Source: Stigmatella erecta (lineage in GTDB: Bacteria; Myxococcota; Myxococcia; Myxococcales; Myxococcaceae). Taken from it: a stretch of 64,000 bases of DNA. Made by a program: the position numbers and the translations under genes. Within the stretch, counting starts at the first letter, position 1. The number at the start of each line of letters is the position of its first letter. The DNA lies in NCBI RefSeq assembly GCF_900111745.1, contig NZ_FOIJ01000012.1, positions 1-64,000 of the forward strand. The letters are read 5' to 3'. Of this stretch, positions 1 to 8,901 are shown one piece after another. Under the pieces are notes generated by a model. The model saw only the letters and a program-made list of their open reading frames with translations. It was not told the DNA's origin and searched no databases.

Positions 1-95
1 CCGCCCCCTCCTGCCCCCCCCCGCCCGTCCTGCGAACCGCCCCGTCCTGCCCGCCCTACCCGCCCTGCCCCGTCCCGCCCGTCCTGCCCACGCCT
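1..95. repeat. C-rich degenerate tandem repeat
   Basis: The first 95 bases are almost pure C, G and T on this strand and repeat short units such as CCCGCCC and GTCCTGCC irregularly. The minus strand is correspondingly G-rich and could form G-quadruplexes. No coding potential is seen here. The array may begin before the window. From 96 to 303 nothing recognisable is seen apart from ordinary upstream sequence of the next gene. Confidence 0.5.
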
Positions 96-303
96 TTGTC
101 CTTAGCATTCGACGTGCCGATGCCCCTGGAGCCCCTCCGCTCCAGTCATTTCAAGCAGTTGCCTCTCGCCATTGGCACAAAGGGAGGGACGCTGAATCCA
201 GGCCCCGGAAAAATCTCCCGTGCGTCCATCCTCCCCTGGAAAAAGAGGGGGTCGGCCCCGCGGGAAAGGCGCCAGCCGAAGGGGGGCACGTTAGAACGGG
301 GCC

Positions 304-777
304 ATGTCCCGCCTCCCTCCTTGTGGGCTTTATCGCACCCGGCAGGCTCTCGGCTCCCACATCCCTGAAGGACGCCTGGTCTACTTCCACAACCATGGAG
401 ACCCGGGGCCCGGGCTCTACCTGCCCAGTGGATGGAACCAGAACCGGGCCCAGTGGCACGCGCGGGGCACGACGCTGCCGGCCCCGGAATGGGCCGAGCA
501 CCTGGAGCCCCTCCTGAACGAGGGCTTCTACCGGGTCCGCGAGTCCTTCTTCTGTTGTGAGAAGCGCTGCCAGACCTTCGAGGAGGACCAGCTCGTGCAG
601 CTGGGTTACAACGGCGCCGCCGAGCCCATCCTCTTCATCCCCCAGTGGGGCGCCTCGGGCCTGGCTTTTCCCACCTCGGGAACGCTCGTGGAGCGCAAGC
701 GCCTGGACCGGCTCACCGCCCTCAAAGTCTCCCTGGCCACCGAGGACGGCTCGGGCGGCCCGGCCCCCTTTCACTGA
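304..777 (+). CDS. Conserved hypothetical protein, 157 aa
   Basis: This 157-residue protein is not recognised. It has no signal peptide or membrane segment. A cysteine cluster (FCCEKRC, about residues 82-88) sits mid-protein and could bind metal, but no known zinc motif is complete. The ATG is preceded by a weak purine run (GGGG, 2 bases away). The codon-position GC pattern and lack of stops support it over the overlapping minus-strand reading. It stands alone, convergent with the anti-sigma gene downstream. Function unknown. Confidence 0.6.
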   Translation: MSRLPPCGLYRTRQALGSHIPEGRLVYFHNHGDPGPGLYLPSGWNQNRAQWHARGTTLPAPEWAEHLEPLLNEGFYRVRESFFCCEKRCQTFEEDQLVQLGYNGAAEPILFIPQWGASGLAFPTSGTLVERKRLDRLTALKVSLATEDGSGGPAPFH

Positions 778-804
778 GGGCAGGCCCGGCCCTCCCCCGA
801 GGGC

Positions 805-1545
805 CTACTTCCCCGGCGTCAACGTCACCCGCGTCTCGCCCAGCAGCGCCCCGCGCTCATCCGTGAAGCGCGCCCGCACCTCGAGGGGCTGGGAGAGCCA
901 CCCGCCCTGCACCGGCGTGCTGTAGGCCAGGGGCACATCCACCCCCGGCGCCACCGGCACCGCGTCCCCTTCCCGCGGGAAGAACTGGAGCAGCTCCCCC
1001 GAGGAGGACCGGCTGGCCACCGACAGCCGCGCCTGCTCCGGGGCCGTGTAGCTGAACTGCACCGCCGCGCCCTCGGGGCACGCCAGCGAGCCCCCGGGAG
1101 ACGCTTCTCCGGCCACCTTGCCCTCGGGGGTGATGCAGAACGCACGCACCCCGAACGCCTTGCCCCCGGCGCCCGCGCGCGCCTGCCACTCCGCCTCGCC
1201 GGCGCCCTGCTTCCCCTGGGGCAGCACCACCACCGCCACCGCCGCCGCCGCCGTCACGGGCAGCGCCACCTTCCACCAGCTCCAGAACGGGGCGCGCGCC
1301 GGCGCGGCGGCCTGCTCCGCGCCCTTCACCCGCGCGAGCACCTGCGCCTCCAGCAGCCGCTCGCGGCCCACGGGCAACACGCGCCGCTCCAGCGCGGACT
1401 CCACGCGGGAGAGCTTCTCGTAGGCCGTGCCACACGCGGCGCAGGCCTTCGCGTGCGTGCGCAAGCGCGCGTGGCCTTCCGCGTCCAGTTCTCCTTGGAA
1501 CAGCGCCCGAAGCGCCATCTTCGCCTCCCCACTCTCGCACGTCAT
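805..1545 (-). CDS. Anti-sigma factor with zinc-finger domain
   Basis: This 246-residue membrane protein probably holds the sigma factor encoded just upstream inactive. The N-terminal cytoplasmic part carries an HxxxCxxC zinc signature (THAKACAAC, about residues 30-38), typical of ZAS-type anti-sigma factors. One hydrophobic alanine/valine-rich membrane segment follows at about 90-110. The C-terminal part, predicted outside the membrane, resembles the DUF4384-like domains often joined to such anti-sigma factors in myxobacteria; that part is inference. The start overlaps the sigma-factor stop by 4 bases, so the two are translationally coupled. Confidence 0.8.
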   Translation of the reverse strand: MTCESGEAKMALRALFQGELDAEGHARLRTHAKACAACGTAYEKLSRVESALERRVLPVGRERLLEAQVLARVKGAEQAAAPARAPFWSWWKVALPVTAAAAVAVVVLPQGKQGAGEAEWQARAGAGGKAFGVRAFCITPEGKVAGEASPGGSLACPEGAAVQFSYTAPEQARLSVASRSSSGELLQFFPREGDAVPVAPGVDVPLAYSTPVQGGWLSQPLEVRARFTDERGALLGETRVTLTPGK

Positions 1546-2207
1546 CCGTCCCCACTCCTCTTCAAGAAGCCCCAGCCTTTCGCCTGGATGCCCTGCAGGT
1601 ACCCACGCTCCTGCAGAAACTCGAGCAGCCGCTGCTTGAGACCCTTCTCCCTCCGGCGGACCTGAATGCGCGTGAGGCCCACCCGCTCCGCGGCGGTCTC
1701 CTGCGCCAGCCCTTCCGAGAACCGCAACTCGAACAGGTCCCGCTCCTGCGCGGAGAGCCCGTCCTTGAAGTCCTTCAGCAGCGCCTCCACCTCGCGGTCT
1801 TCCAGCAGCTGCTCCAGGCTCTCTCCGGTGCCCTCGGCCCCCGACTCCCAGTCGAGCGCGCTGTCCTCGTGCTGGGGGCCCAGCCCCGCCACCACCTCGC
1901 GCGAGCGCAGCTCCTCGAGCACCACGTTGCGCGCGATGCCCATGAGGAACTGTCCATAAGGACGCACTCCGTCATACGCGAGCCGCGTCCGGGGTTCGAA
2001 GGCGCGGGCAAAGGTCTCCAACACCGTGTTCTCCACCTCGAGGGCACTTCGCAGGTGGGAGTACCCCCGCCCCCGGAAGGCCGCGCCCCGCAACATCCGG
2101 GCCAGCCCCTCGGAATGCGCGCGGAATACCTCCCCGAGCACGTCCGGTGCGCCCTCCCGGAAGCGCCGCAATCGCTCCTGGTCCCACTCCCACGCCATTT
2201 CAGCCAC
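1542..2207 (-). CDS. RNA polymerase sigma factor, ECF-like
   Basis: This 221-residue protein has a sigma-70 region 2 (about residues 18-110, with QFLMGIARNVVLEELR) and a region 4 helix-turn-helix (about 150-205, with LSAQERDLFELRFSEG and an EKGLKQRLLEFL end). It should direct RNA polymerase to promoters released by its membrane anti-sigma partner downstream. The GTG at 2207 or the ATG at 2198 could be the start; neither has a clear Shine-Dalgarno. The 137-base gap to the divergent caspase-like gene should hold promoters for both, but no confident hexamers are visible. Confidence 0.85.
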   Translation of the reverse strand: MAEMAWEWDQERLRRFREGAPDVLGEVFRAHSEGLARMLRGAAFRGRGYSHLRSALEVENTVLETFARAFEPRTRLAYDGVRPYGQFLMGIARNVVLEELRSREVVAGLGPQHEDSALDWESGAEGTGESLEQLLEDREVEALLKDFKDGLSAQERDLFELRFSEGLAQETAAERVGLTRIQVRRREKGLKQRLLEFLQERGYLQGIQAKGWGFLKRSGDG

Positions 2208-2344
2208 ATACAGCGGCGTTCACCGGCCGTCACCTCTCCTTGTCAGAAGCCGGCCCGTCTGGATCGCCCCCCCCTGAACGTGGCACGCTGTGGCCTCTGA
2301 ATCCTGCCGTGGGGGCGCGGCCGGCTCCCCCCCACCTTCGTGCC

Positions 2345-3625
2345 ATGCACCTGTTCTATCGCCTCCTTGCGTCCCACTGCGCCCTGCTGCTGTTGGGCGC
2401 TGGATGGGTGCTGCCCGGGTCCGCCCGGGCCGAGCTCCCCCAGCGAACCGCCTACGCCCTCATCGTCGCCAACAACGCCAGCCTGGACCTGAAGCAGGCG
2501 GACCTGCGGTACGCGGACGACGACGGGGCCCGCTATTACGAGCTGCTCGCGCCCCAGTCCCAGCAGGCCGTGCTGCTGAGCGTGCTGGATGCGGAGACGC
2601 AGGAGCGGCACCCGGGGCTGGCCGCGCGCACCCAGCCGCCCACCCGGGCAGCCCTGCTGGAGGCGCTCAAGGGGCTCAACGCCCGCATGGCGGCCGACAA
2701 GGCGGCCGGACACCTGCCGGTGCTCTACTTCATCTTCACCGGCCATGGGCAGCGCGGGGCCGCGGGCGAAGGCTCGGTGAGCCTGCTGGATGGCCCCTTC
2801 AGCCGCACGGACCTCTACAAGCAGGTCATCGCCCCCAGCACCGCGGGGCTGCTGCACCTCATCGTGGATGCGTGCGACTCGTACTTCTTCGTCAACTCGC
2901 GCGGCGCGCTGCCGGTGGGGCCCGCCCTGGGCTCGGCGGTGACGCAGCACCTGGCCGCGCGCGAGCTGGAGCGCTACCCCCACGTGGGCGTGGTGCTGTC
3001 CACCTCCAAGGCCCAGGAGAGCCACGAGTGGAGCGCCATCTCCGCGGGCGTCTTCAGCCACCAGGTGCGCTCGGCGCTGGCGGGCGCCGCGGACGTGAAC
3101 GCGGACGGGCGCGTGGAGTACTCGGAGCTGATGGCCTTCATCGCCTCCGCCAGCCAGGGCGTGGAGGATGTGCGCGGCCGGCTGGACATCTTCGCGCGCC
3201 CGCCCCTGCTCGACCGCAGCGCGCCCCTGAGCGATCTCGCCCAGAAGTCGGGCCTGGGCTACCTGCTCATCCCCGAGGGGCTGGGGGGCAGGATGTGGGT
3301 CGAGGACACCCGGGGGGTGCGCCTGGCGGAGTTCCACAAGGAGCGCGAGCGCGCGCTGGTGCTGGGGCTGCCCTCCGGCCGGGGGTACTACCTGCGCACC
3401 CCGGGGCAAGAGGCCCGCTTCACCGTGCAGCAGAGGCGCGAGGTGGTGGACGCGGGCGGGCTCCCGTGGACGGCCCTGTCGGTCGCCAGCCGCGGCGCCC
3501 TGGAGGATGCCTTCCGGGACCACCTCTTCAGCGTGGCGTTCGGCCCGCGCTTCTACAGCGGGTACGTGGCGAGCACCGGCGCGGCGCCCGTGACGCTCTA
3601 CCCCGGCCCTGATCTCTCCCCATGA
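2345..3625 (+). CDS. Secreted caspase-like (C14) protease with EF-hand loop
   Basis: This 426-residue protein begins with an apparent signal peptide (residues 1-29). The caspase fold follows, with catalytic His134 in FTGHG and Cys177 in VDACDS, the dyad expected of family C14. A 12-residue loop with EF-hand spacing (D250-V-N-A-D-G-R-V-E-Y-S-E261) suggests calcium binding. About 160 unassigned residues follow. The reading frame stays open upstream, but the ATG at 2345 is preferred because it starts a clear signal peptide. The stop overlaps the next start by 4 bases, so it leads a three-gene operon. Substrate unknown. Confidence 0.8.
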   Translation: MHLFYRLLASHCALLLLGAGWVLPGSARAELPQRTAYALIVANNASLDLKQADLRYADDDGARYYELLAPQSQQAVLLSVLDAETQERHPGLAARTQPPTRAALLEALKGLNARMAADKAAGHLPVLYFIFTGHGQRGAAGEGSVSLLDGPFSRTDLYKQVIAPSTAGLLHLIVDACDSYFFVNSRGALPVGPALGSAVTQHLAARELERYPHVGVVLSTSKAQESHEWSAISAGVFSHQVRSALAGAADVNADGRVEYSELMAFIASASQGVEDVRGRLDIFARPPLLDRSAPLSDLAQKSGLGYLLIPEGLGGRMWVEDTRGVRLAEFHKERERALVLGLPSGRGYYLRTPGQEARFTVQQRREVVDAGGLPWTALSVASRGALEDAFRDHLFSVAFGPRFYSGYVASTGAAPVTLYPGPDLSP

Positions 3626-4389
3626 CGGCCCTGTCGCTCGCGCTGCTGATGGCCCTGGCCACCTCGCCCTCGATGCTGCCCTGCGAGGGCGAGCGCCTGA
3701 CGCTGATTCCCTTCGACACCGTGGCCGTGGCGCGCGCCGAGGCCCGGCGCACGGAAGAGGCGGTGCGGCGCGCGGTGGCCCGGACGGCGAACACGTGCCT
3801 GGAGCCGCGCCAGCGGACGGTGGAGGGGCTGCGGGCCCAGGGCAGCCCCCTGAGCCCGTGCCTGGACGCGGCCTGCCGCACCGCCCAGGTGAAGCACTTC
3901 GGCGCGCAGTGGCTGGTGCGCGGGCGGGTGCTGGGACTGGGCGGAGGGCGCTCGGTGGCGCTCGTGCTCGTGGGCCCGGATGGGCAGGAGCACCGGGGCG
4001 CCTTCGCGCTCCCCGAGGCGGAGGCGGGCACCGAGCAGGCCGCCGCCCAGGCCTTCGCCTCGCTCTGGGAGGGACGGCTGCCCGAGCAGCCCCAGGGCAC
4101 GGTGGTGCAGACGCAGCGGCGGCGGAGCGCCTGGCCCAAGGTCATGCTGGGCACGGGGGCGGCCGCCCTCGCCGCAGGGGTGGGCTTTGGCCTGGCGGCG
4201 CGCGCCACGGAGAACCGCCTCTCCGAGGGCACCGGCGGCTGCACGGGCGAAGGCGAGGCCCTGCGGAGCTGCTTCGCGGACGGGCTGCGCAAGGGCAAGC
4301 AGCAGAGCCGCCTCGCCAACGGCCTGATGGGCGCGGGCGCGGTGCTGGGTGCGGGCGGCGCCCTGCTTTTCGTCTGGGAGTTGCCATGA
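3622..4389 (+). CDS. Hypothetical protein with two C-terminal membrane segments
   Basis: This 255-residue protein has an N-terminal hydrophobic stretch (probable signal) and a soluble middle. Two hydrophobic helices sit near the C terminus (VMLGTGAAALAAGVGFGLA and the final 20 residues), separated by a polar loop with two cysteines. It starts in an ATGA overlap with the caspase-like gene, and its own stop overlaps the next lipoprotein start in the same way. It is therefore almost certainly made together with both. No family recognised. Confidence 0.7.
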   Translation: MTALSLALLMALATSPSMLPCEGERLTLIPFDTVAVARAEARRTEEAVRRAVARTANTCLEPRQRTVEGLRAQGSPLSPCLDAACRTAQVKHFGAQWLVRGRVLGLGGGRSVALVLVGPDGQEHRGAFALPEAEAGTEQAAAQAFASLWEGRLPEQPQGTVVQTQRRRSAWPKVMLGTGAAALAAGVGFGLAARATENRLSEGTGGCTGEGEALRSCFADGLRKGKQQSRLANGLMGAGAVLGAGGALLFVWELP

Positions 4390-5507
4390 CCATGCGATGG
4401 AGCGTCCTGGGGTGGGTGGTGCTCTGCGGGCTGGGCGCGACGGCCTGCCTGTTCGATCCCAACCTCTCCCGCTTCGAGCGGTGCGGCCCCCAAAGCACCT
4501 GCCGCAGCGGCCATACCTGCTTCACCGAAGAGAACGTCTGCCTTCCCGACTGTGGCCTCCAGGGGGCGTGCGGCGTCGAGGACCCGCCCCCCGTGGACGC
4601 GCCGGACGGTGGGACGCCTCCGGACGGAGGGGCGCCCACGGATGGCGGACAGACGCCGGACGGAGGCGAAGACGCGGGCACCGACGCGGGCATTCCCACG
4701 CTCAAGCCCCTGCGCTGGGTGACGCAGAGCCTGAGCCTGGCCACGGAGGCAACGCCGTACGCCCAGGTGCTGGAAGTGGAAGGGGGCGTGCCGCCCTACA
4801 CGTTCCGGGCCGTGGGCAGCTTGCCCCCGGGGTTCCGGCTCAGGCAGAGCGTCCTCGAAGCGGAGGACAAGCACTCGGCGGGCATCTTCGACGTGGCGCT
4901 GGAGGTGAAGGACTCGGCCACGCCGCCTTCGATGCTCCGAAAAGAGGATTTCATCCTGACCGTGCGGACCCTGCTGCGGCTGGCGGGGCCTGTGACCCTC
5001 GTCACGGGCTACAGCGGCACCGCCTACACCGAGCGCGTGTACGCCACGGGAGGCATCGCGCCCTATGTCTTCAAGATGGAGAGCGGCAGCACGCTCCCCC
5101 CCGTGCTGTCACTTCAAGACGGTGGCACCCTCTCGGGAACCCCCAGCAACACCACGGGGGTGAAGTCCTACCGGGTGCGGGTCACCGACTCGGGCAATCC
5201 CCCGCAGATCGCCATCCGGGACCTCTCCCTCGACATCGCGATCCCGCCCATCGCGCTTCTGCGGGAGATCGCCACCCAGTCCCTGCCAGATGGGCGGGTA
5301 GGCACGCCGTACCACTACGTGCTCAAGGCCTCGGACGGGATGCCCACCTGGTCCGTGTCGAAGGGCACCTTGCCCAGCGGCCTCCGGTTGAACTCCTCCA
5401 CGGGGCTCCTGGAGGGCACGCCCGACAAGGCCGGCACCGAGATCTTCACCCTCTCGACGAGCGGCCTGTTCGTGCAGAACCGCGAGTTCCGGATCACCGT
5501 GTACTGA
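4386..5507 (+). CDS. Lipoprotein with putative Ig-like repeats
   Basis: This 373-residue protein starts at the ATG overlapping the previous stop. The signal ends in a lipobox (GATAC) with lipidated Cys20, followed by a cysteine-rich segment and a low-complexity linker of DGG/PDGG units (about residues 75-110). The rest holds three repeats resembling He_PIG/cadherin-like Ig modules, each with a motif such as GVPPYTF, LPPGF or LPSGLRL followed by a GTP turn. Such domains usually mediate surface adhesion or protein contact. It is the last gene of the caspase-like operon. Confidence 0.75.
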   Translation: MTMRWSVLGWVVLCGLGATACLFDPNLSRFERCGPQSTCRSGHTCFTEENVCLPDCGLQGACGVEDPPPVDAPDGGTPPDGGAPTDGGQTPDGGEDAGTDAGIPTLKPLRWVTQSLSLATEATPYAQVLEVEGGVPPYTFRAVGSLPPGFRLRQSVLEAEDKHSAGIFDVALEVKDSATPPSMLRKEDFILTVRTLLRLAGPVTLVTGYSGTAYTERVYATGGIAPYVFKMESGSTLPPVLSLQDGGTLSGTPSNTTGVKSYRVRVTDSGNPPQIAIRDLSLDIAIPPIALLREIATQSLPDGRVGTPYHYVLKASDGMPTWSVSKGTLPSGLRLNSSTGLLEGTPDKAGTEIFTLSTSGLFVQNREFRITVY

Positions 5508-5520
5508 GGCCGCGCGGCGC

Positions 5521-5928
5521 TCAGGCCTGGCCCACCGGGGGGCGGAACACCCGGAGCAGGTGCTGGGCCAGCACCTCGCCCACCGCCTGCTTCACCGCGC
5601 TCAGGAGCCGGTGAAGCCCCTCGGCCGAGTCATCCCGCGCCTCGAGCACCCGCTCGTGGCTCCCATCGAAGATGCGCAGGCTGCCGGGCACGAGCGCGAT
5701 GACGGCCTGCGCGGGGTAGCGCTTGCGCAGCAGGGCCAGGAACAGCGGGTGGTCCTCATCGGGCCGGCGCAGGTCCACCACCACGACGGACGGGGGCGTG
5801 GAGGCCAGGGAGGCGAGCGCCGCGTCGGCGTCCTCGGCGGCGCCCACGGCGAGCTCGGGCTCCGTCAGGAAGCGCAGGAGCAGTTCGCGCGAGGCGCGGT
5901 GAGGGCTGACGACGAGGACATGTCGCAT
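5521..5928 (-). CDS. Degenerate response-regulator receiver, single domain
   Basis: This 135-residue protein has a receiver-like fold. The strand VVVVD places Asp52 where the phospho-acceptor normally lies. However, the acidic pair that binds magnesium near the N terminus is replaced by Ser8-Pro9-His10, and no lysine follows the fourth strand (ALVPGS). It may therefore act without phosphorylation. It is convergent with the lipoprotein gene and lies 47 bases downstream of rmuC on the same strand. Confidence 0.65.
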   Translation of the reverse strand: MRHVLVVSPHRASRELLLRFLTEPELAVGAAEDADAALASLASTPPSVVVVDLRRPDEDHPLFLALLRKRYPAQAVIALVPGSLRIFDGSHERVLEARDDSAEGLHRLLSAVKQAVGEVLAQHLLRVFRPPVGQA

Positions 5929-5975
5929 GGGCCTGGGCAGCTATCCGAAGCCCCGGAGCGCGGCAAGCCCACCCT

Positions 5976-7421
5976 TCAGTTCTCCGGCAAGCCCGTCCGC
6001 TCGGCAACGGGGGGCTCTAGCTCCGGAGCCCGCAGCGGGCGGGCCACGGTGTCCAGCGTGGGCAGCACGGGCACCTCCTCGCCCGTGGCGGCGCCCAGCT
6101 CCTTGAAGCGCCGGGCGCCGGGGAGCACGCGCACCTCCAGCGAGCCCACGGTGGTGTTGTACGCATCCACGGCGCGGTCCAGGTTGCGGCCCAGGTCGCC
6201 GAAGTGGCGCGCCAGCGTGCGAATCCGGTCATACAGCGAGCGGCCCAGCTCGCGGATGTCGTGGGCGTTGCGCGCCACGTTCTCCTGGCTCCACCCATAG
6301 GCCACCGCGCGAAGCAGGGCGATGAGGGTGGTGGGCGTGGCGAGGATGACCCGCCGGTCCACCCCCGCCTCGATGAGGGCCGGGTCCTGCTCCAGCGCGG
6401 CGCTAAAGAACGTCTCGCCCGGCAGGAACATCACCACGAACTCCGGCGCGGAAGGGAACTGCTCCCAGTAGGCCTTGTCCCCCAGCGCCTTGAGGTGGGC
6501 GCGCGTCTGCGAGGCGTGCTCGCGCAGCTTCACCCGCCGGGCGTCCTCGTCGCGCAGGTCCAGCGCTTCCAGGTACGCCTGGAGCGGGGCCTTGGAGTCC
6601 ACCACCACGCTCTTGTTGCCGGGCAGGCGCACCACCATGTCCGGGCGCAGGCGCCCGCGCTCGTTCGTGACGGTCTCCTGCTGGACGAAGTCACAGCACT
6701 CCACCATGCCGGCCAGTTCCACCACGCGCCGCAGCTGAATCTCCCCCCACCGCCCGCGCACGGTGGGGGCGCGCAGGGCGCCCACGAGGCTGGCCGTCTC
6801 GGCGCGCAGGGCCTCCTGGGTGGAGGCCAGGGACTGGAGCTGCTGGGCGAGCCCCCCGTAGGCCTGGGCCCGCGCCTGCTCCAGCTGGTTCACCTGCGCA
6901 TCCACCTTCTCCAGGGACTCGCGCAGGGGCTTCACCATCGCCTCGATGGAGCGCTCGCGCTGGGTGAGGTCCGCGCGGGCCCCTTCCTGGAAGCGCGCGA
7001 GCTGGAGCTGGGCCATCTCCAGGAAGGACTGGCTGTTCATCCGCAGCGCGTCCGCGGAGAGCGCCTTGAAGGACTGGGCCAGCTCGTCCCGGGCCTCGGT
7101 GAGCAGCGCCAGCTTCTCCTCCATGGCGCGCCGCTCCTCGTCCGTGGCGGACTGGAGCGCGGACAGCCGCACCTCCAGCCCCGTGCGCGCCTCCTGGAGC
7201 TGCCGGACCCGGAGCCGCTCGGCATCCAGCGCCCGGCGCGCCTCCTGGAATTCCCCCTCCCGGCCGCGCAGCCGCTCGGCCAGGGTGGCCCGCTCGGCCT
7301 CGCCCTCCATGCGGACGAGGCGGGTCTCGTGCTGGAGCCGCCCCTGGAGGAGCAGCCACGTCAGACCGGCGCCGAGCAGGCTTCCGGCGAGGAGCAGGGC
7401 GAGGGCAAGGACGAGGGCCAT
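5976..7421 (-). CDS. rmuC: DNA recombination protein RmuC
   Basis: This protein of about 481 residues matches the RmuC family, which limits inversions and rearrangements at repeats in enteric bacteria and is predicted to have a nuclease-like fold. An N-terminal membrane anchor (ALVLALALLLAGSLLGAG) precedes a long coiled coil (about residues 40-200). The conserved C-terminal core contains RGRWGEIQLRRVVE, LPGNKSVVVDSKAPL and FLPGETFFSAAL. The ATG at 7421 gives the cleanest N terminus; GTG codons at 7430 and 7442 are alternatives. Length is typical. Confidence 0.92.
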   Translation of the reverse strand: MALVLALALLLAGSLLGAGLTWLLLQGRLQHETRLVRMEGEAERATLAERLRGREGEFQEARRALDAERLRVRQLQEARTGLEVRLSALQSATDEERRAMEEKLALLTEARDELAQSFKALSADALRMNSQSFLEMAQLQLARFQEGARADLTQRERSIEAMVKPLRESLEKVDAQVNQLEQARAQAYGGLAQQLQSLASTQEALRAETASLVGALRAPTVRGRWGEIQLRRVVELAGMVECCDFVQQETVTNERGRLRPDMVVRLPGNKSVVVDSKAPLQAYLEALDLRDEDARRVKLREHASQTRAHLKALGDKAYWEQFPSAPEFVVMFLPGETFFSAALEQDPALIEAGVDRRVILATPTTLIALLRAVAYGWSQENVARNAHDIRELGRSLYDRIRTLARHFGDLGRNLDRAVDAYNTTVGSLEVRVLPGARRFKELGAATGEEVPVLPTLDTVARPLRAPELEPPVAERTGLPEN

Positions 7422-7521
7422 GGCGGGCACGGCCCCTAGCACACCCCTCTGACATGCCCGGGAGGGGGCCCTGCCGGGGTGGCGCCAGGAAGGGCAACAG
7501 GCTACTCAACAGGTCCTACCG

Positions 7522-8901
7522 ATGACGACCGAGCTTCACTTCGACTGCGGGACCCTGGTGGCCCCGGCCCTGCCGGAGGACGGGCCCCTGCGCGCGCTCT
7601 TCCAGAAGGACGGGCGCACGGGGGTCTTCCGGGCGGCGGCCTGGCGCTACCGGGAGGTGGTGCTGCGGCTGCGCGAGCTGGAGGCCCCTTATAATGACCA
7701 GGCCCGGCGCTTCGAGCCGCTGGAGGTGGCACTCACCACCCCCATCGAGCCCTTCCCGCACCAGCGCGAGGCGCTCGCCGCCTGGACGCAGGCGGGGGGC
7801 CGGGGGCTGGTGGAGCTGCCCACGGGGGCAGGCAAAACCCTGCTGGCGGTGCTGGCCATCGCCCAGGTGAAGCGGCCCACGCTGGTGGTGGTGCCCACGC
7901 TGGACCTGATGGCGCAGTGGCAGACGGTGCTGGCCCGGCACCTGGGGGTGCCGGTGGGGCTCCTGGGCGGCGGGGTGAACGACCGGCAGGCGCTGACGGT
8001 GACGACGTACGACTCGGCGATGGCGCAGACGGAGTTCCACGGCAACCGGTTCGGCCTGCTCATCTGCGACGAGTGCCACCACCTGCCCGCGCCCAGCTAC
8101 CGCTTCATCGCGGAGGGCTCGCTGGCCCCGTACCGGCTGGGCCTGTCCGCCACGCTGGAGCGCGCGGACGGGGGCGAGCGCGTGTGCGAGGAGCTGCTGG
8201 GCCCCCGCGTGTACCGGGCGGACATCCGCGAGCTGCAGGGCCGCTACCTGGCCCCGTACGAGGTGCGCCGCATCGAGGTGCCCCTGTCACCGGAGGAGAA
8301 GGCCCGGTACGACGAGGCGCGGGCGCGCTACCTGGGCTTCGTGCGCAAGAGCGGCATCGCGCTGAGCGCCCCGGAGGGCTGGGCGCGCTTCCTGGCGCAG
8401 AGCCAGCGCAGCGACGAGGGGCGCGCGGCCTACCGGGGCTACCGGGAGCAGCGGCGCATCGCGCTGACCTCGGCCGCCAAGATGGAGGTGCTGTGGCGGC
8501 TGCTGCTGGAGCACCGCGAGGACCGGGTGCTCGTCTTCACCGACGACAACGAGACGGTGTACACGCTGGCGCGAAGGCTCCTGCTGCCCGTCATCACCCA
8601 CCACACGCCCGTGCCCGAGCGCAAGGCGCTCCTCTCGGCCTTCGCGAGCGGGGAGCTGCCGGTGCTGCTCACCTCGCGCGTGCTCAACGAGGGGGTGGAC
8701 GTGCCCGAGGCGCGCGTGGGGGTGGTGCTCAGCGGCAGCGGCAGCGTGCGCGAGCACGTGCAGCGGCTGGGCCGCATCCTGCGCCAGCGGCCGGGAAAAC
8801 GCGCCCTGCTGTACGAGGTGTGCTCGGCGCAGACGGCGGAGAGCGGCATCAGCGAGCGGCGGCGGCAGCACAGCGCCTACCAGGACGGTGAGCCGTGCTG
8901 A
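7522..8901 (+). CDS. XPB-type SF2 DNA helicase
   Basis: This 459-residue helicase has Walker A LPTGAGKT (about residues 99-106), DECHH box (183-187), SATLERADG (motif III, with an RxD element like the XPB RED motif) and motif VI QRLGRILRQR near residue 415. The N-terminal region before residue 75 fits the damage-recognition region of archaeal XPB. It should unwind DNA at the cost of ATP. Its last 7 bases overlap the start of the next gene, a Bax1/DUF790 nuclease. That is the same pairing seen in archaea, where the two proteins form a helicase-nuclease for DNA repair. Confidence 0.88.
   Translation: MTTELHFDCGTLVAPALPEDGPLRALFQKDGRTGVFRAAAWRYREVVLRLRELEAPYNDQARRFEPLEVALTTPIEPFPHQREALAAWTQAGGRGLVELPTGAGKTLLAVLAIAQVKRPTLVVVPTLDLMAQWQTVLARHLGVPVGLLGGGVNDRQALTVTTYDSAMAQTEFHGNRFGLLICDECHHLPAPSYRFIAEGSLAPYRLGLSATLERADGGERVCEELLGPRVYRADIRELQGRYLAPYEVRRIEVPLSPEEKARYDEARARYLGFVRKSGIALSAPEGWARFLAQSQRSDEGRAAYRGYREQRRIALTSAAKMEVLWRLLLEHREDRVLVFTDDNETVYTLARRLLLPVITHHTPVPERKALLSAFASGELPVLLTSRVLNEGVDVPEARVGVVLSGSGSVREHVQRLGRILRQRPGKRALLYEVCSAQTAESGISERRRQHSAYQDGEPC

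Noticed and set aside
151-774. 207-codon minus-strand frame opposite the first gene
   Set aside because: The plus-strand frame has better codon-position bias and a plausible start. The minus frame looks like a GC shadow, though neither is recognised.
2279-2295. Sigma-54-like TGGCACGCTGTGGC before the caspase-like gene
   Set aside because: The -12 element is wrong (no TTGC) and the spacing is off.
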